64,000 bases of DNA from Halomonas sp. TD01 (GCF_923868895.1 NZ_OV350343.1:3720001-3784000), one strand, 5' to 3'; positions 24,426 through 32,691 are shown, numbered from the stretch's first letter. The notes: generated by a model not told the origin, from the letters alone. Translations and numbers: made by a program.

Positions 24426-24457
24426 TTGTAGTGCGTGGTAAGCGAAGCGCACCCGCA
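24426..24457. repeat. REP-like 32-bp element, copy 2
   Basis: Identical over 32 bp to 15583-15614. GTGCG and CGCAC arms can form a hairpin. It is also in inverted orientation relative to the GCGGGTGC end of the dispersed repeat 30 bp to its left, making a larger inverted structure. Confidence 0.85.
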
Positions 24458-24762
24458 ATTGTGCGCTCGAAAATATGCGAGGGCTGAAGCGGCTCCGCTT
24501 CAGTAGTCGACTGCTTAGTAAAACCGAATCATAATTCAAAGAGACAGTATTCGAAATTAAAAATCAGACCATAAAAATCAAAACGTGCTATAAAAAAATC
24601 ACTTATAATTCATTTAATTAACACCTTTAATTTCATCAAAAAAGTCGCCATTCGGCGCTATGAAGCTAATTGCACTATTCGAGCAATGAACGGCTGCTTT
24701 TACGCTATACTGCCTCATCTTTAATTTTCGACACACCTTACGACCATCTGTCTGAGCACCTC

Positions 24763-25959
24763 ATGCCATTTTCAAAACTAGGCTTATCCCGTCCTCTTGT
24801 TCAAGCGATTACCGAACTAGGTTACAAAACGCCAACGCCCATCCAGGAACAAGCGATTCCTGCCATTCTTTCGGGCAAAGACTTAATCGCCACCGCACAA
24901 ACAGGCACAGGCAAAACCGCTGCCTTTGTTCTGCCTCTGCTAGAGCGATTCAGCAACGCGGAAGCGTTACGCGGCAAACGCATACGTGCGCTGATTCTGG
25001 TGCCGACTCGCGAGTTAGCGGTTCAGGTCGAAGCCAATGTGGCTCAATACGCTAAACACACGCAGTTAACCTCTATGGCGGTGTATGGCGGTGTGGATAC
25101 TGCGCCTCAAAAAGAGCGGCTAATCGAAGGAGTGGATATTCTGGTCGCCACGCCGGGTAGATTGCTGGATTTGGCACATCAGCGTGCGCTGCACTTTGAT
25201 GAACTTCAAGTCATGGTGTTGGACGAAGCGGACAGAATGGTCGACATGGGTTTTGTCGATGATATCCACAAAATCTTAGTACGCCTGCCTGAAAACCGTC
25301 AGAACCTACTGTTTTCAGCCACTATGACCGGCGACGTTCGCGCCCTCGCCTACGGTTTTTCAGATAGTAAGATGACCGACCTGGCGGCTGACATCTCCAT
25401 CTCTCCCAACATCCGCGCCGCCGCCAATATCAAACAGTGGCTAATCACGGTAGACAAAGACACCAAGTCCGCCCTGTTGAGCCACTTGATCAACGAGCAA
25501 GCGTGGGATCAGGCGCTTATTTTTGTCGAGAAAAAACACAGTGCTGCCAAGCTTGTTGCTCAACTGGAAAAACGCGGCATTCAAGCGGACTCCATTCATG
25601 GCGGCAGAAGCCAGGCCATGCGCGAGAAGGTGTTAGATCAGTTCAAAACTGGCGAACTGAAGTACCTAGTTGCCACGGGTGTAGCCGCTCGGGGGTTGGA
25701 TATCGGAGAACTGAGCCGTGTGGTGAATTACGATCTACCATTTCAGCCAGAAGAGTACATCCACCGTATTGGCCGAACCGGCCGTGCGGGAGCCTCAGGT
25801 GAAGCCATCTCTCTTGTCGACATCAGTGACTTTAGGAACCTTTGTGCGATTGAAAAGCGGCTGAAAAACACGATTGAGCGCAAAGAAGTCGCAGGTTTTC
25901 CGGTTAAAAAAGCGGTACCCGCTTCCAACTTGAACCACGTTAAAAAAAGCAGTCGTTAA
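24763..25959 (+). CDS. rhlE: DEAD-box RNA helicase, RhlE type
   Basis: A 398-residue ATP-dependent RNA helicase. All motifs are visible: Q-motif (GYKTPTPIQEQAIP), I (AQTGTGKTA), Ia (PTRELAVQ), II (VLDEADRM), III (LFSATM), V (GVAARGLDIGELSRVVNYDLP) and VI (YIHRIGRTGRAG). The short basic C-terminus fits RhlE-like proteins, which act in ribosome assembly and RNA turnover, often in the cold. The frame extends upstream to 24670, but MPFSKLGLSRPLVQAI at 24763 is the normal N-terminus. Confidence 0.92.
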   Translation: MPFSKLGLSRPLVQAITELGYKTPTPIQEQAIPAILSGKDLIATAQTGTGKTAAFVLPLLERFSNAEALRGKRIRALILVPTRELAVQVEANVAQYAKHTQLTSMAVYGGVDTAPQKERLIEGVDILVATPGRLLDLAHQRALHFDELQVMVLDEADRMVDMGFVDDIHKILVRLPENRQNLLFSATMTGDVRALAYGFSDSKMTDLAADISISPNIRAAANIKQWLITVDKDTKSALLSHLINEQAWDQALIFVEKKHSAAKLVAQLEKRGIQADSIHGGRSQAMREKVLDQFKTGELKYLVATGVAARGLDIGELSRVVNYDLPFQPEEYIHRIGRTGRAGASGEAISLVDISDFRNLCAIEKRLKNTIERKEVAGFPVKKAVPASNLNHVKKSSR

Positions 25960-25970
25960 GCCGTAACAAA

Positions 25971-26007
25971 GAAGCTCACCTTTTAGATAAATATAAAGGT
26001 GGGCTTC
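25971..26007. terminator. bidirectional hairpin between rhlE and the rho-like gene
   Basis: GAAGCTCACCTTT and AAAGGTGGGCTTC form a 13-bp stem with one G-U pair and an 11-base loop, midway between the two convergent genes. A and T runs on the inner stem edges would weaken or support termination in either direction. Confidence 0.65.
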
Positions 26008-26076
26008 ACTGTTAAATACTTCTGGAATCAACGTCGCTTTTAAAAAACTTGCGGTCGTCAAAGATCTTTTCTACCG

Positions 26077-27030
26077 CTAGGCGGGTGAAAACGCATCTAA
26101 CAGCTCGGCATTGGTTGGATATTTATCCAATAACTCAAACAACTTCTGCGCGCCTTCTGCTGGCTTAAGATGTGTCAACGCTCGACGCAATGCGCGTACT
26201 TTTTCAATGTCTTTAGCATCAATCAATAGCTCTTCTCGACGGGTACTGCTTTTGGCAATATCTATCGCCGGGAAAATCCGTTGACTTGCCACTTCCCGCG
26301 ATAGCACGATTTCCATATTGCCCGTGCCTTTGAACTCCTCGAAAATCACCTGATCCATACGGCTACCGGTATCCACAAGCACGGTGGCCAGAATGGTGAG
26401 CGATCCACCGTTTTCGATCTTTCTCGCAGCACCAAACAGTTTGCGTGGTATTTCCATCGCACGGCTATCCAACCCACCCGACATGGTGCGACCATTGCCG
26501 CGCTGCTCAGCATTATGAACCCGCGACAGTCTGGTAAGCGAATCGATCACAATCATCACATTATGCCCCTCGCCTGCTTGCTTACGCGCCGTCTCAAGGA
26601 GCTTATTTGCCAAATGCACATGGTGTGAGTAGCTTTCGTCTGAAGACGATGCATGCACGTCTGCCGAAACGCTGCGCTTAAAATCGGTCACTTCTTCAGG
26701 GCGCTCATCAATCAGCAAGGCATACAGCTTTATGTCAGGATGAGCTTCTGCCACGGCCTGACAGATATGTTTTAACAGCGTCGTTTTGCCAGAGCCCGGC
26801 GGCGCAACAATCAACCCGCGCTGCCCCATCCCAATAGGCGTAATCAAATCCATCGCCCGCACACTACGCTGCGTAGAGCCAAGCTCTAAAACAATGCGTG
26901 GGGAAGGATGAATAGCCACGCCATTTAAAAAACGTTTTTCGGGATCATCAGAAAATGGATCTTCAACTTCGTCGGCGGGCTTGGAATCTGTCTGCCTTTT
27001 CGTTTTCAAACTGAGTGTTTTTCTCGCCAT
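26077..27030 (-). CDS. short Rho-type termination-factor paralogue lacking the N-terminal RNA-binding domain
   Basis: A 317-residue homologue of the Rho hexameric ATPase core. Present are IGMGQRGLIVAPPGSGKTTLL (P-loop), LLIDERPEEVTDFKR (Walker B/catalytic Glu), GEGHNVMIVIDSLTRLSRVHN, the Q-loop region NGRTMSGGLDSRAM, and the R-loop region DTGSRMDQVIFEEFKGTGN. Canonical Rho has about 420 residues; here the first ~100 (helical cap and cold-shock-like primary RNA site) are replaced by a ~45-residue charged tail (MARKTLSLKTKRQTDSK). Whether it terminates transcription is unknown. ATG 27030 is followed upstream by about 100 bp of non-coding DNA. Confidence 0.88.
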   Translation of the reverse strand: MARKTLSLKTKRQTDSKPADEVEDPFSDDPEKRFLNGVAIHPSPRIVLELGSTQRSVRAMDLITPIGMGQRGLIVAPPGSGKTTLLKHICQAVAEAHPDIKLYALLIDERPEEVTDFKRSVSADVHASSSDESYSHHVHLANKLLETARKQAGEGHNVMIVIDSLTRLSRVHNAEQRGNGRTMSGGLDSRAMEIPRKLFGAARKIENGGSLTILATVLVDTGSRMDQVIFEEFKGTGNMEIVLSREVASQRIFPAIDIAKSSTRREELLIDAKDIEKVRALRRALTHLKPAEGAQKLFELLDKYPTNAELLDAFSPA

Positions 27031-27119
27031 AATATCGGTGGATCGCCTTGAATAGCCTGGATTAATAGAATAATTGCATCTGAGCGCTTCTTCACTGAAT
27101 GGCGCATTGGGTGGTGGGT

Positions 27120-27358
27120 TACGATAAGGCTCTTAAGACGGCTTGTTAGCTCTTTGGCGACGACATGCAACAGCGCCAAGACTGGCCATCACCACGTTCC
27201 CAATGCCTTAACGTGGCGACGCTAATACAAAATTTAGCTACAAATTCCATCTGGGTCATGCCCAATTTCTTACACAAAGTAGCTAAATCAACCAGCTCTG
27301 GCCGATGCGTTTTAGCCGCAACGTTGCGCCCGTGATTAAGGTCAATGGCTTCTTGCAA
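27120..27358 (-). pseudogene. XRE-family HTH (antitoxin-like) protein, frameshifted
   Basis: The first 56 codons read LCKKLGMTQMEFVAKFCISVATLRHWERGD, the helix-turn-helix of NadS/HigA-type antitoxins. After WERGDG the frame breaks: the expected continuation PVLALLHVVAKE is found in another frame, while the original frame ends at 27146. No toxin gene is adjacent. It is a decayed antitoxin or carries a sequencing indel. Confidence 0.65.
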
Positions 27359-27911
27359 GTTCTAGGCAATACTCTCTAGGGACTAGCCATGATGCTTCTC
27401 CAATGCGGCATTAACAAGCATATTGACCAACTTCGAAAGCGCATTTCTATCTGCTTGTGAGAGATTTTCGCGCTCGAATGCTCGCTCCGAGGAGTATGAA
27501 CCGATCCTCCTCAGCCCTATTATTTCCGCCCCATCTCAGCCCCGTCATTCCCGAGTGGGGTTATCGGGAATCCAATTTGACCTTTTCAGCCGAAGCCAAG
27601 GTACTTAAATCAAAATAGATTCCCGCTAAAGGCATGCGGGAATGGCAGCTGGAGAGAAGCATTCATTCCTGTCGCCTTATTAGGCACCGTGCCTCATCAG
27701 GCAACGCTGAAAGCCCAGTGTTAGCAGCGGGCAATTACTGGCCCTATCTGCTCGTTGCCTATTAAATCTTCCGTGATTCCTCTCAGTAGCTGAGTGTGTG
27801 CGATAGCCGCGATACTTACATCAGGATGTAGGTTGTAGCCGCCGATTAATGACTATTTTCTGTCTGTTATCCGACTATGCCAAAAACTAAGTATTAGCGG
27901 CTTTTACTTCA
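27359..27911. other. ~550-bp gene-free region with paired hairpin element
   Basis: No convincing gene. A plus-strand frame at 27423-27608 has no recognisable family and overlaps the hairpin element, so I do not call it. The stretch right of 27650 is rich in short inverted repeats (GCCTTATTAGGC, GCCTCATCAGGC around 27670-27705) and looks like decayed intergenic sequence before the attC site. Confidence 0.6.
27544..27646. repeat. MITE/BIME-like element with terminal inverted repeats
   Basis: The left end is GTCATTCCCG (27544-27553) and the right end CGGGAATGGC (27637-27646). Each end also folds on itself: ATTCCCG/CGGGAAT at 27547-27571 and again at 27619-27643. This matches the common GTCATTCCCGC-type palindromic repeats found in pairs in proteobacterial genomes. 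Confidence 0.75.
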
Positions 27912-27983
27912 GCCACAACGCTTTGCTCACCGGTAAATTGCGAGCGCAGCGAGTAATTTATCCGTGTGCAGCAACTTGTTATA
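27912..27983 (-). other. attC-like recombination site after the ATPase gene
   Basis: On the minus strand the site starts ATAACAAGTTGCTGCAC, overlapping the TAA stop of the ATPase gene, and ends GGTGAGCAAAGCGTTGTGG. The arms pair as AAC/GTT, TTGCT-(G)-CAC with GTG-AGCAA, and CGG-(A)-TAAATT with AATTTA-CCG. The single unpaired G and A are like the extrahelical bases of attC sites. The loop is about 15 bases. Confidence 0.75.
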
Positions 27984-30621
27984 TGCCGGAACCGCCACTT
28001 AGGGCAGAGTCCAAGCTTTCTAAAGCAGAAATCACCTCGTTGACTGTATGCTGATCGAACTCAGGCAAGTCAGTCTCGTCATGTGTACCTTTGTTCAAGT
28101 ACGACCAATATGCATTTCTTCCATCTTGACCTAGCACAGCAGTGAGTGCAGACACTATCAGCTCTTTATTAGGTATATTTGACTGGGAACGATTCAGCTT
28201 AGATCTTAGATTTTCAGCTAATGCCCTTAGATCCCATGGCGCTGAAGGAGAACGACGAGAGACACTAATTAGGCTGTCCTTCTTATCACTATGCTTTCCG
28301 TAATGAAACCAAGTTTTTTCACATAGGTTCTCTAGCGCTCTTCTTGCCGACATCAAGGCGTCGCGATACTCCCCTTGTGCATACAGTTCGCGTGCAGCTA
28401 ATACATAATTTTTGGGTCGCCTTAATGAGTCAACCTGAATATGGCCTTCACCAGCGCTTGATAAGAAAATATATGACTGAGACGCAAGTGACTGACTCTT
28501 ACCTAGCAGTTGATGTGTGTTATTAAAGAACTCCTCACCATGCACTGCCAAAATGATCTGACAACCCTTGAAAAAATCATCAACAAATAGCGTTTCCCTG
28601 ATTGCACGACGATGCTCATCATCAATTGCGTTCACTGGGTCATCAAAAATAAGCACCGAGCAACGCTCTTTTACGTTCTTAGCTAGCAGTATTGCTAGCC
28701 CAAGGCAACGGATATGACCCTCACTCAGAATATGGAGAGCATCAAATAAAGCAGAAGGGTCTTTCAAAAATGTAATGCCCAACCGTTGATTTTGAGATAA
28801 CGGAAGTTGAACAGAAGCTAATTTATCTGCTTCGGAATCGTAACGATTAAAAGCATTGTAAAGTCTCACAACTAGGTCGCCAAGGTCAGCAATCAACTGG
28901 CTCGGCAATCGATTCTTATATGCATTCAACCTTTCAACAAAGCTCTTATAAGATACTGCAATCTCTTGATTTCTTTGCACTTTGGTATGTTCAGCTTCCA
29001 CATCAGCTATAAGTTGCGCATTCTCCGTATCAAAACTAGTGATTGCCTTTTGCGCAGCAATAATTGCTTGTTTAGCTGTGTTTCTGCGTGTTTCTAAGAC
29101 AGTGATTTGCTCTTTAAACCAGCGCAAACGATTTAGATCAGCTTGCTTAGTTGAACGTATCTGAGCTTCCTGATCAGTCTTTTTGTCGGCTTCCTCGAGA
29201 TACTTTATCTGAGATTCCAGGTGCCGCCATGGAGTAAAACCATCCGCTAACTGTTGCTGCAAGGAGTACCACCACCCGATATCGATTTGTGAGCCAGGTG
29301 AAATATGGAAATTTCGGATAGCGTTGTTTTGTGGCAGAAACGTCAAACAAGCATTCAATATTTGCGAGAGGTCCAGCAACCATCTACTAACATTTTGTTG
29401 AAGCTGTTGTGCCGTTTTCTGAAGCTCTGCCAAGTGTTGCAGCTTTTGAAGTTCTTCATTAGCGTTACCGTAAGGGTTTACGGATACTTGGGTGAGCGGC
29501 GTTTTACACGCTGGGCAATGCTCTGGACTACTCGATTGTAGCTGAACAACGGCTTCGTATAGATTCTTATATGATACTTCCTGACTTGCATTTTCCAGGT
29601 CTTTTTGCTTCAACTCCAGCTCGCTGAGGCCGCTGCTAATGGAGCCGCCAAGTGTCTGCAATGCGTTAATTGTCAAGTTGTTTTTACTTGCTTGGGGCTG
29701 TTGCAAATCGGTTTCTATTCGGTGGATTGCTCCTGCATTTTCATCATCACCGTTTAGTTCAAAGACCAATTGGCCAAAGGTTGTTCCGTCACGGTACTGG
29801 GTAGCTAGTGTTTGCTCCTCAATATTTAGCCTTTGTAGCTCTGCATTGTTAGTCGCTATCTGCTGTTGAGAACCAGAAAGTGCCTGCCTTTTTTGCGCTA
29901 ACTGAGCTGCTTTAAAACCAGTAAGGTCAATATATTTCGGGTCAAATTCAGAAGTAAAATTGCGTACAAACTCGTTGAAAGAGTCTAAGCCAAATAACGT
30001 TGATATAAGCTCAGTTTGCTTGGCGGGCGCCTGGGCGGCAATTCTAGAAAAGTTATCAATACGATTTTTTTCAACGAAACAAAATCTAAATAGTTCCTCA
30101 TTTGCTTCAATTTCAACCTCAGCGCCCTGCTCGTTTAAGCCTATAACAACTGGCGTCGAAAAATGATTAACATGTGCGTTTTTCAGATAATTACCCTGAT
30201 CTCGAAAACGCTTGCTCTCCGCTTCAGCTACGTTACCCAGAAGGCTATATTCAAGGGCTTCGCAGAAGCTAGACTTGCCAGTACCATTCGGTCCGTATAT
30301 GAGGACTAAATGGCTTTCTAAATCAAAAACCTCTTGCCTAGAGAAACCACGAAACGGCCCCACTTCCATACTTTTTATCTGAGTAATGGGGGAAGTTTTC
30401 TCGGCGGTCATCTCGGGTAAAGACTGAATATCTATGCTTAAGGCATCCCAGTTAGCCTGGGCCAAGGCAACCATTTTCTTAACCCGCTGGCCTTGATAGG
30501 TGCCGAGAGAAGCAAGCTCATCAACGTTTGCCAGGACAAGGTTCGCTAACTTGCGCACTCCCGGAAGGACTTCGTCTGAATCCAGAGTTCGCAAAAATCG
30601 TAGATATTCAGGCTCAATCAT
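27979..30621 (-). CDS. SMC/RecF-like ATPase with zinc hook and HEPN-like C-terminus
   Basis: An 880-residue ABC-type ATPase. Walker A is GPNGTGKSS (110-118). Coiled coils run from about 235 to 610, with a zinc-hook CPAC at 369-372. The ABC signature region is LSEGHIRCLGLA (632 on), and Walker B is VLIFDDPVNAIDDEHR (656-671). The last ~140 residues are helical (AARELYAQGEYRDALMSARR) and contain NKGTH, which resembles a HEPN domain with a variant motif. Similar architectures occur in RloC-type and Lamassu-type antiphage proteins, so a defence role is plausible but unproven. The stop codon overlaps an attC-like site, and another attC lies upstream. Confidence 0.8.
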   Translation of the reverse strand: MIEPEYLRFLRTLDSDEVLPGVRKLANLVLANVDELASLGTYQGQRVKKMVALAQANWDALSIDIQSLPEMTAEKTSPITQIKSMEVGPFRGFSRQEVFDLESHLVLIYGPNGTGKSSFCEALEYSLLGNVAEAESKRFRDQGNYLKNAHVNHFSTPVVIGLNEQGAEVEIEANEELFRFCFVEKNRIDNFSRIAAQAPAKQTELISTLFGLDSFNEFVRNFTSEFDPKYIDLTGFKAAQLAQKRQALSGSQQQIATNNAELQRLNIEEQTLATQYRDGTTFGQLVFELNGDDENAGAIHRIETDLQQPQASKNNLTINALQTLGGSISSGLSELELKQKDLENASQEVSYKNLYEAVVQLQSSSPEHCPACKTPLTQVSVNPYGNANEELQKLQHLAELQKTAQQLQQNVSRWLLDLSQILNACLTFLPQNNAIRNFHISPGSQIDIGWWYSLQQQLADGFTPWRHLESQIKYLEEADKKTDQEAQIRSTKQADLNRLRWFKEQITVLETRRNTAKQAIIAAQKAITSFDTENAQLIADVEAEHTKVQRNQEIAVSYKSFVERLNAYKNRLPSQLIADLGDLVVRLYNAFNRYDSEADKLASVQLPLSQNQRLGITFLKDPSALFDALHILSEGHIRCLGLAILLAKNVKERCSVLIFDDPVNAIDDEHRRAIRETLFVDDFFKGCQIILAVHGEEFFNNTHQLLGKSQSLASQSYIFLSSAGEGHIQVDSLRRPKNYVLAARELYAQGEYRDALMSARRALENLCEKTWFHYGKHSDKKDSLISVSRRSPSAPWDLRALAENLRSKLNRSQSNIPNKELIVSALTAVLGQDGRNAYWSYLNKGTHDETDLPEFDQHTVNEVISALESLDSALSGGSGI

Positions 30622-30799
30622 AATACTTCCTTAGATTTTAGATTCTGGCACCTGTTAGCAAAGGCCGATGGTTCTCTCTAGAGACTTTTAAATACTAGCT
30701 CAATATGTAGAGTATCTTGGGTCGGAAATGGGTCATATTTTGCTCTAAGGGCGATATTTTCTGATCACTTGTTGGGCACTCCATTTTTCATGCTTTGGC
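30622..30799 (-). other. leader between attC and the ATPase gene
   Basis: Directly after the upstream attC right end, the minus strand has ATGCCAAAGCATGAAAAATG, an 18-codon frame (MPKHEKWSAQQVIRKYRP) that ends at once. It may be a remnant of an earlier cassette ORF or a leader peptide. The rest is AT-rich and could carry the promoter of the 880-aa gene. Confidence 0.45.
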
Positions 30800-30926
30800 A
30801 TATAACGCCCAATTAAGGTGTGAGGCACGCAATACCGTTGCTTCCGCATACTACCTTAACCACTAAAACCAACGCATAGTAAAAATGCCACGCGTGCCGA
30901 ATCACCCTTAATTTTTTTGTTAGGGC
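30800..30926 (-). other. long Vibrio-type attC recombination site
   Basis: A 127-bp imperfect palindrome on the minus strand. The left end is GCCCTAACAAAAAAATTAAG, continuing GGTGATTCGGCACGCG. The right end is GCGTGCCTCACACCTTAATT followed by GGGCGTTATAT. The arms AATTAAGG-GTGA-GGCACGC and their complement pair over about 20 bases. The inner part includes TGGCATTTTTACTATGCGTTGG. Length and sequence recall the attC sites of Vibrio chromosomal integrons. It starts at the last base of the upstream stop codon. Confidence 0.85.
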
Positions 30927-32437
30927 TATGGTTTACACAATATGTGAGCTTGCACCCCAAAATCTTTACATGAACTTATAAACGTATTTATTAGCCAGAT
31001 TAACTGTACATAGTGTGGCTTACATTTTTGACCTAACGCCAATTTGTTTAATTCTACTGTCAATTTTGCCTTACTCAAAAAAGGTGTTGCAAGTACAATT
31101 TTCTTTATAGAGTTAGGGTTTCGATTTACAGCATCGAGAGCTACTTCTAAATCTTGCCAATTCTGGGCCCCTGTGACCCTACTAATATTGGTACTTTCAT
31201 AATTCTTGTGCCACTCATTATAATATTTATTTTTAAATAGTTGCTTTTCAGCTTGAGTTCGACCAATGTTTTTTAGTGCTTGAGCAACTACGTCGTGGAA
31301 AGCACTAGCACCATAAGTATCTTTATTAGTAAATTTTGAATGTATAAATGAGATAGACGGAATATTACTATTACTATCTATAGCAATATGATCGGCCCAT
31401 TCATCATTCATGTCATCACAGATAACAATATTATGAGGAGCACAATATTGATCTTCAACTTTCCGAAATAGAGAGTTAACAGGGAATCTAGTTAAATCTA
31501 TTACATGTGGTTTTTCTTTTTCACTGAAAACATCATTAAAATTATAACTATCATCAAATATATTAAGTATCGAATGAACATTATTCAATAAATGCTTATC
31601 TTCAAAGCATGACTTCGAATAATATGAGTAATTCGGAGAGTCGAACACAGCAGAAAATGGTTTTTCTTTATTTATATATTTACCAAGCGTATAATTATTC
31701 GTGCCATTTTCAGTAACTAAAATATTATCGAGAACCTTATTTCTAATTATAATTAAGTTCTTTGAATATGAAACCTTACCGGATAAAGCTTTACCTTTAA
31801 CTTTCAATACATCACCGTCAACCAAAACAGGGGATTTTAATTGATTAAAAATCTTATTTATCTCACCTGAACTTAACTGACTACCATCAACCTTACTTAA
31901 GACAACTTGCCCACCCAGAAACTTAGTTTCTATTTCACTCAAATCAATAAGAATCGCCACAACTTTATGCCCCAAATCTATAATATCTTTCAAACAAATA
32001 GGAGAGGCAAAATTACTAAGAAACTCACTTTGGTTTGTAGTTACCTTAATTTCATCTTTAATTCCAATAGCCCAGTCGATTAGTCCATCAAATTCTGACT
32101 TTTTATCTCTATGGCTTACTCTCGAAGTACTTGGAGTTAGAGTATATAAGTCTTCGCCTATTTTCATTCTGAAGTTGCTTGGGATTGATCGACTAGACGA
32201 ATTAGATGAGACAATACCGTTCAAGCTTTTAGCTTCTAATGAACGGGATCTGATAACAGCATTTGATATGCTCATATTTTTCATGGTGACCCTTTCATAT
32301 TCTGGGCTTTTATCACCATGAAAATGACAGAATTTTTGGTAATCAAATTCATCTATAAAAGAAGAAAAATGCTTTTCTGGTGAATCAACATATTTCTTCA
32401 AAATAGCTAAGGCATCATCACATTCTATTAATAGCAA
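30926..32437 (-). CDS. putative PD-(D/E)xK nuclease in an attC-bounded unit
   Basis: A 503-residue protein of no family I can name. It is much more AT-rich than its surroundings, a sign of transfer. Around residues 335-395 lies NIVICDDMNDEWADHIAID, then SISFIHSKF and ASAFHDVVAQALKNI. This has the order of a PD-(D/E)xK nuclease core (acidic D/E-x-A-D, then H-x-K, then a helix) seen at the C-terminus of several phage-restriction proteins. The first 330 residues are unassigned; no helicase or transmembrane part is visible. It overlaps the upstream 87-aa gene by ten bases and ends at a Vibrio-type attC. Confidence 0.6.
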   Translation of the reverse strand: MLLIECDDALAILKKYVDSPEKHFSSFIDEFDYQKFCHFHGDKSPEYERVTMKNMSISNAVIRSRSLEAKSLNGIVSSNSSSRSIPSNFRMKIGEDLYTLTPSTSRVSHRDKKSEFDGLIDWAIGIKDEIKVTTNQSEFLSNFASPICLKDIIDLGHKVVAILIDLSEIETKFLGGQVVLSKVDGSQLSSGEINKIFNQLKSPVLVDGDVLKVKGKALSGKVSYSKNLIIIRNKVLDNILVTENGTNNYTLGKYINKEKPFSAVFDSPNYSYYSKSCFEDKHLLNNVHSILNIFDDSYNFNDVFSEKEKPHVIDLTRFPVNSLFRKVEDQYCAPHNIVICDDMNDEWADHIAIDSNSNIPSISFIHSKFTNKDTYGASAFHDVVAQALKNIGRTQAEKQLFKNKYYNEWHKNYESTNISRVTGAQNWQDLEVALDAVNRNPNSIKKIVLATPFLSKAKLTVELNKLALGQKCKPHYVQLIWLINTFISSCKDFGVQAHILCKP

Positions 32438-32691
32438 ATAGGCATACTTTTTTCTTTAACAGAAGTTCCTGCTAAAAATGAAGGCTCTGCTTCTATCTTG
32501 TATGCAACAATAGAGTATACAACTTGATTACCAGAAGCTGTTGTATAGTTTCTTTTAGACTCGTTTAGAAGGTAGTTACCTACACGTTCTTTAGAGATCT
32601 CTTTGAATGTATCTTCAATAGACTTCTTCGTAAGTGCTTTATTCAGCTCATAAAACTGCACATTCTTGCTTAGACTTAAATTACCAATCAT
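32428..32691 (-). CDS. small unknown protein, first gene of the attC-bounded unit
   Basis: An 87-residue protein, AT-rich like its partner. No family recognised. It is charged, with KALTKKSIEDTFKEISKERV as a helical stretch followed by a strand-rich part (NQVVYSIVAYKIEAEPSFL). Its overlap with the putative nuclease gene implies cotranscription and possibly a partner, antitoxin or regulatory role (inference). Confidence 0.6.
   Translation of the reverse strand: MIGNLSLSKNVQFYELNKALTKKSIEDTFKEISKERVGNYLLNESKRNYTTASGNQVVYSIVAYKIEAEPSFLAGTSVKEKSMPICY

Larger units (their letters stand above)
24070..24762. other. ~690-bp gene-free region with dispersed repeats
   Basis: I see no credible gene. 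The region is AT-rich in its first and last parts. It contains the left copy of a dispersed repeat (24260-24395), a REP-like element (24426-24457), and a perfect hairpin CTGAAGCGG-CT-CCGCTTCAG (24486-24505). The AT-rich part before 24763 presumably carries the rhlE promoter and leader; rhlE leaders are often long. Confidence 0.7.

Noticed and set aside
24201..24431. Plus-strand frame of 76 codons in the gene-free region before rhlE
   Set aside because: It is produced by the dispersed repeat and has no family, ribosome-binding site or matching frame in the other repeat copy.
27423..27608. Plus-strand 61-codon frame
   Set aside because: It runs through the MITE-like palindromes and shows no protein-like pattern.
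27979..32691. Calling the three genes a Lamassu system
   Set aside because: The ATPase is Lamassu-like, but an attC separates it from the nuclease, gene order differs, and I could not confirm a DUF4297-type effector.
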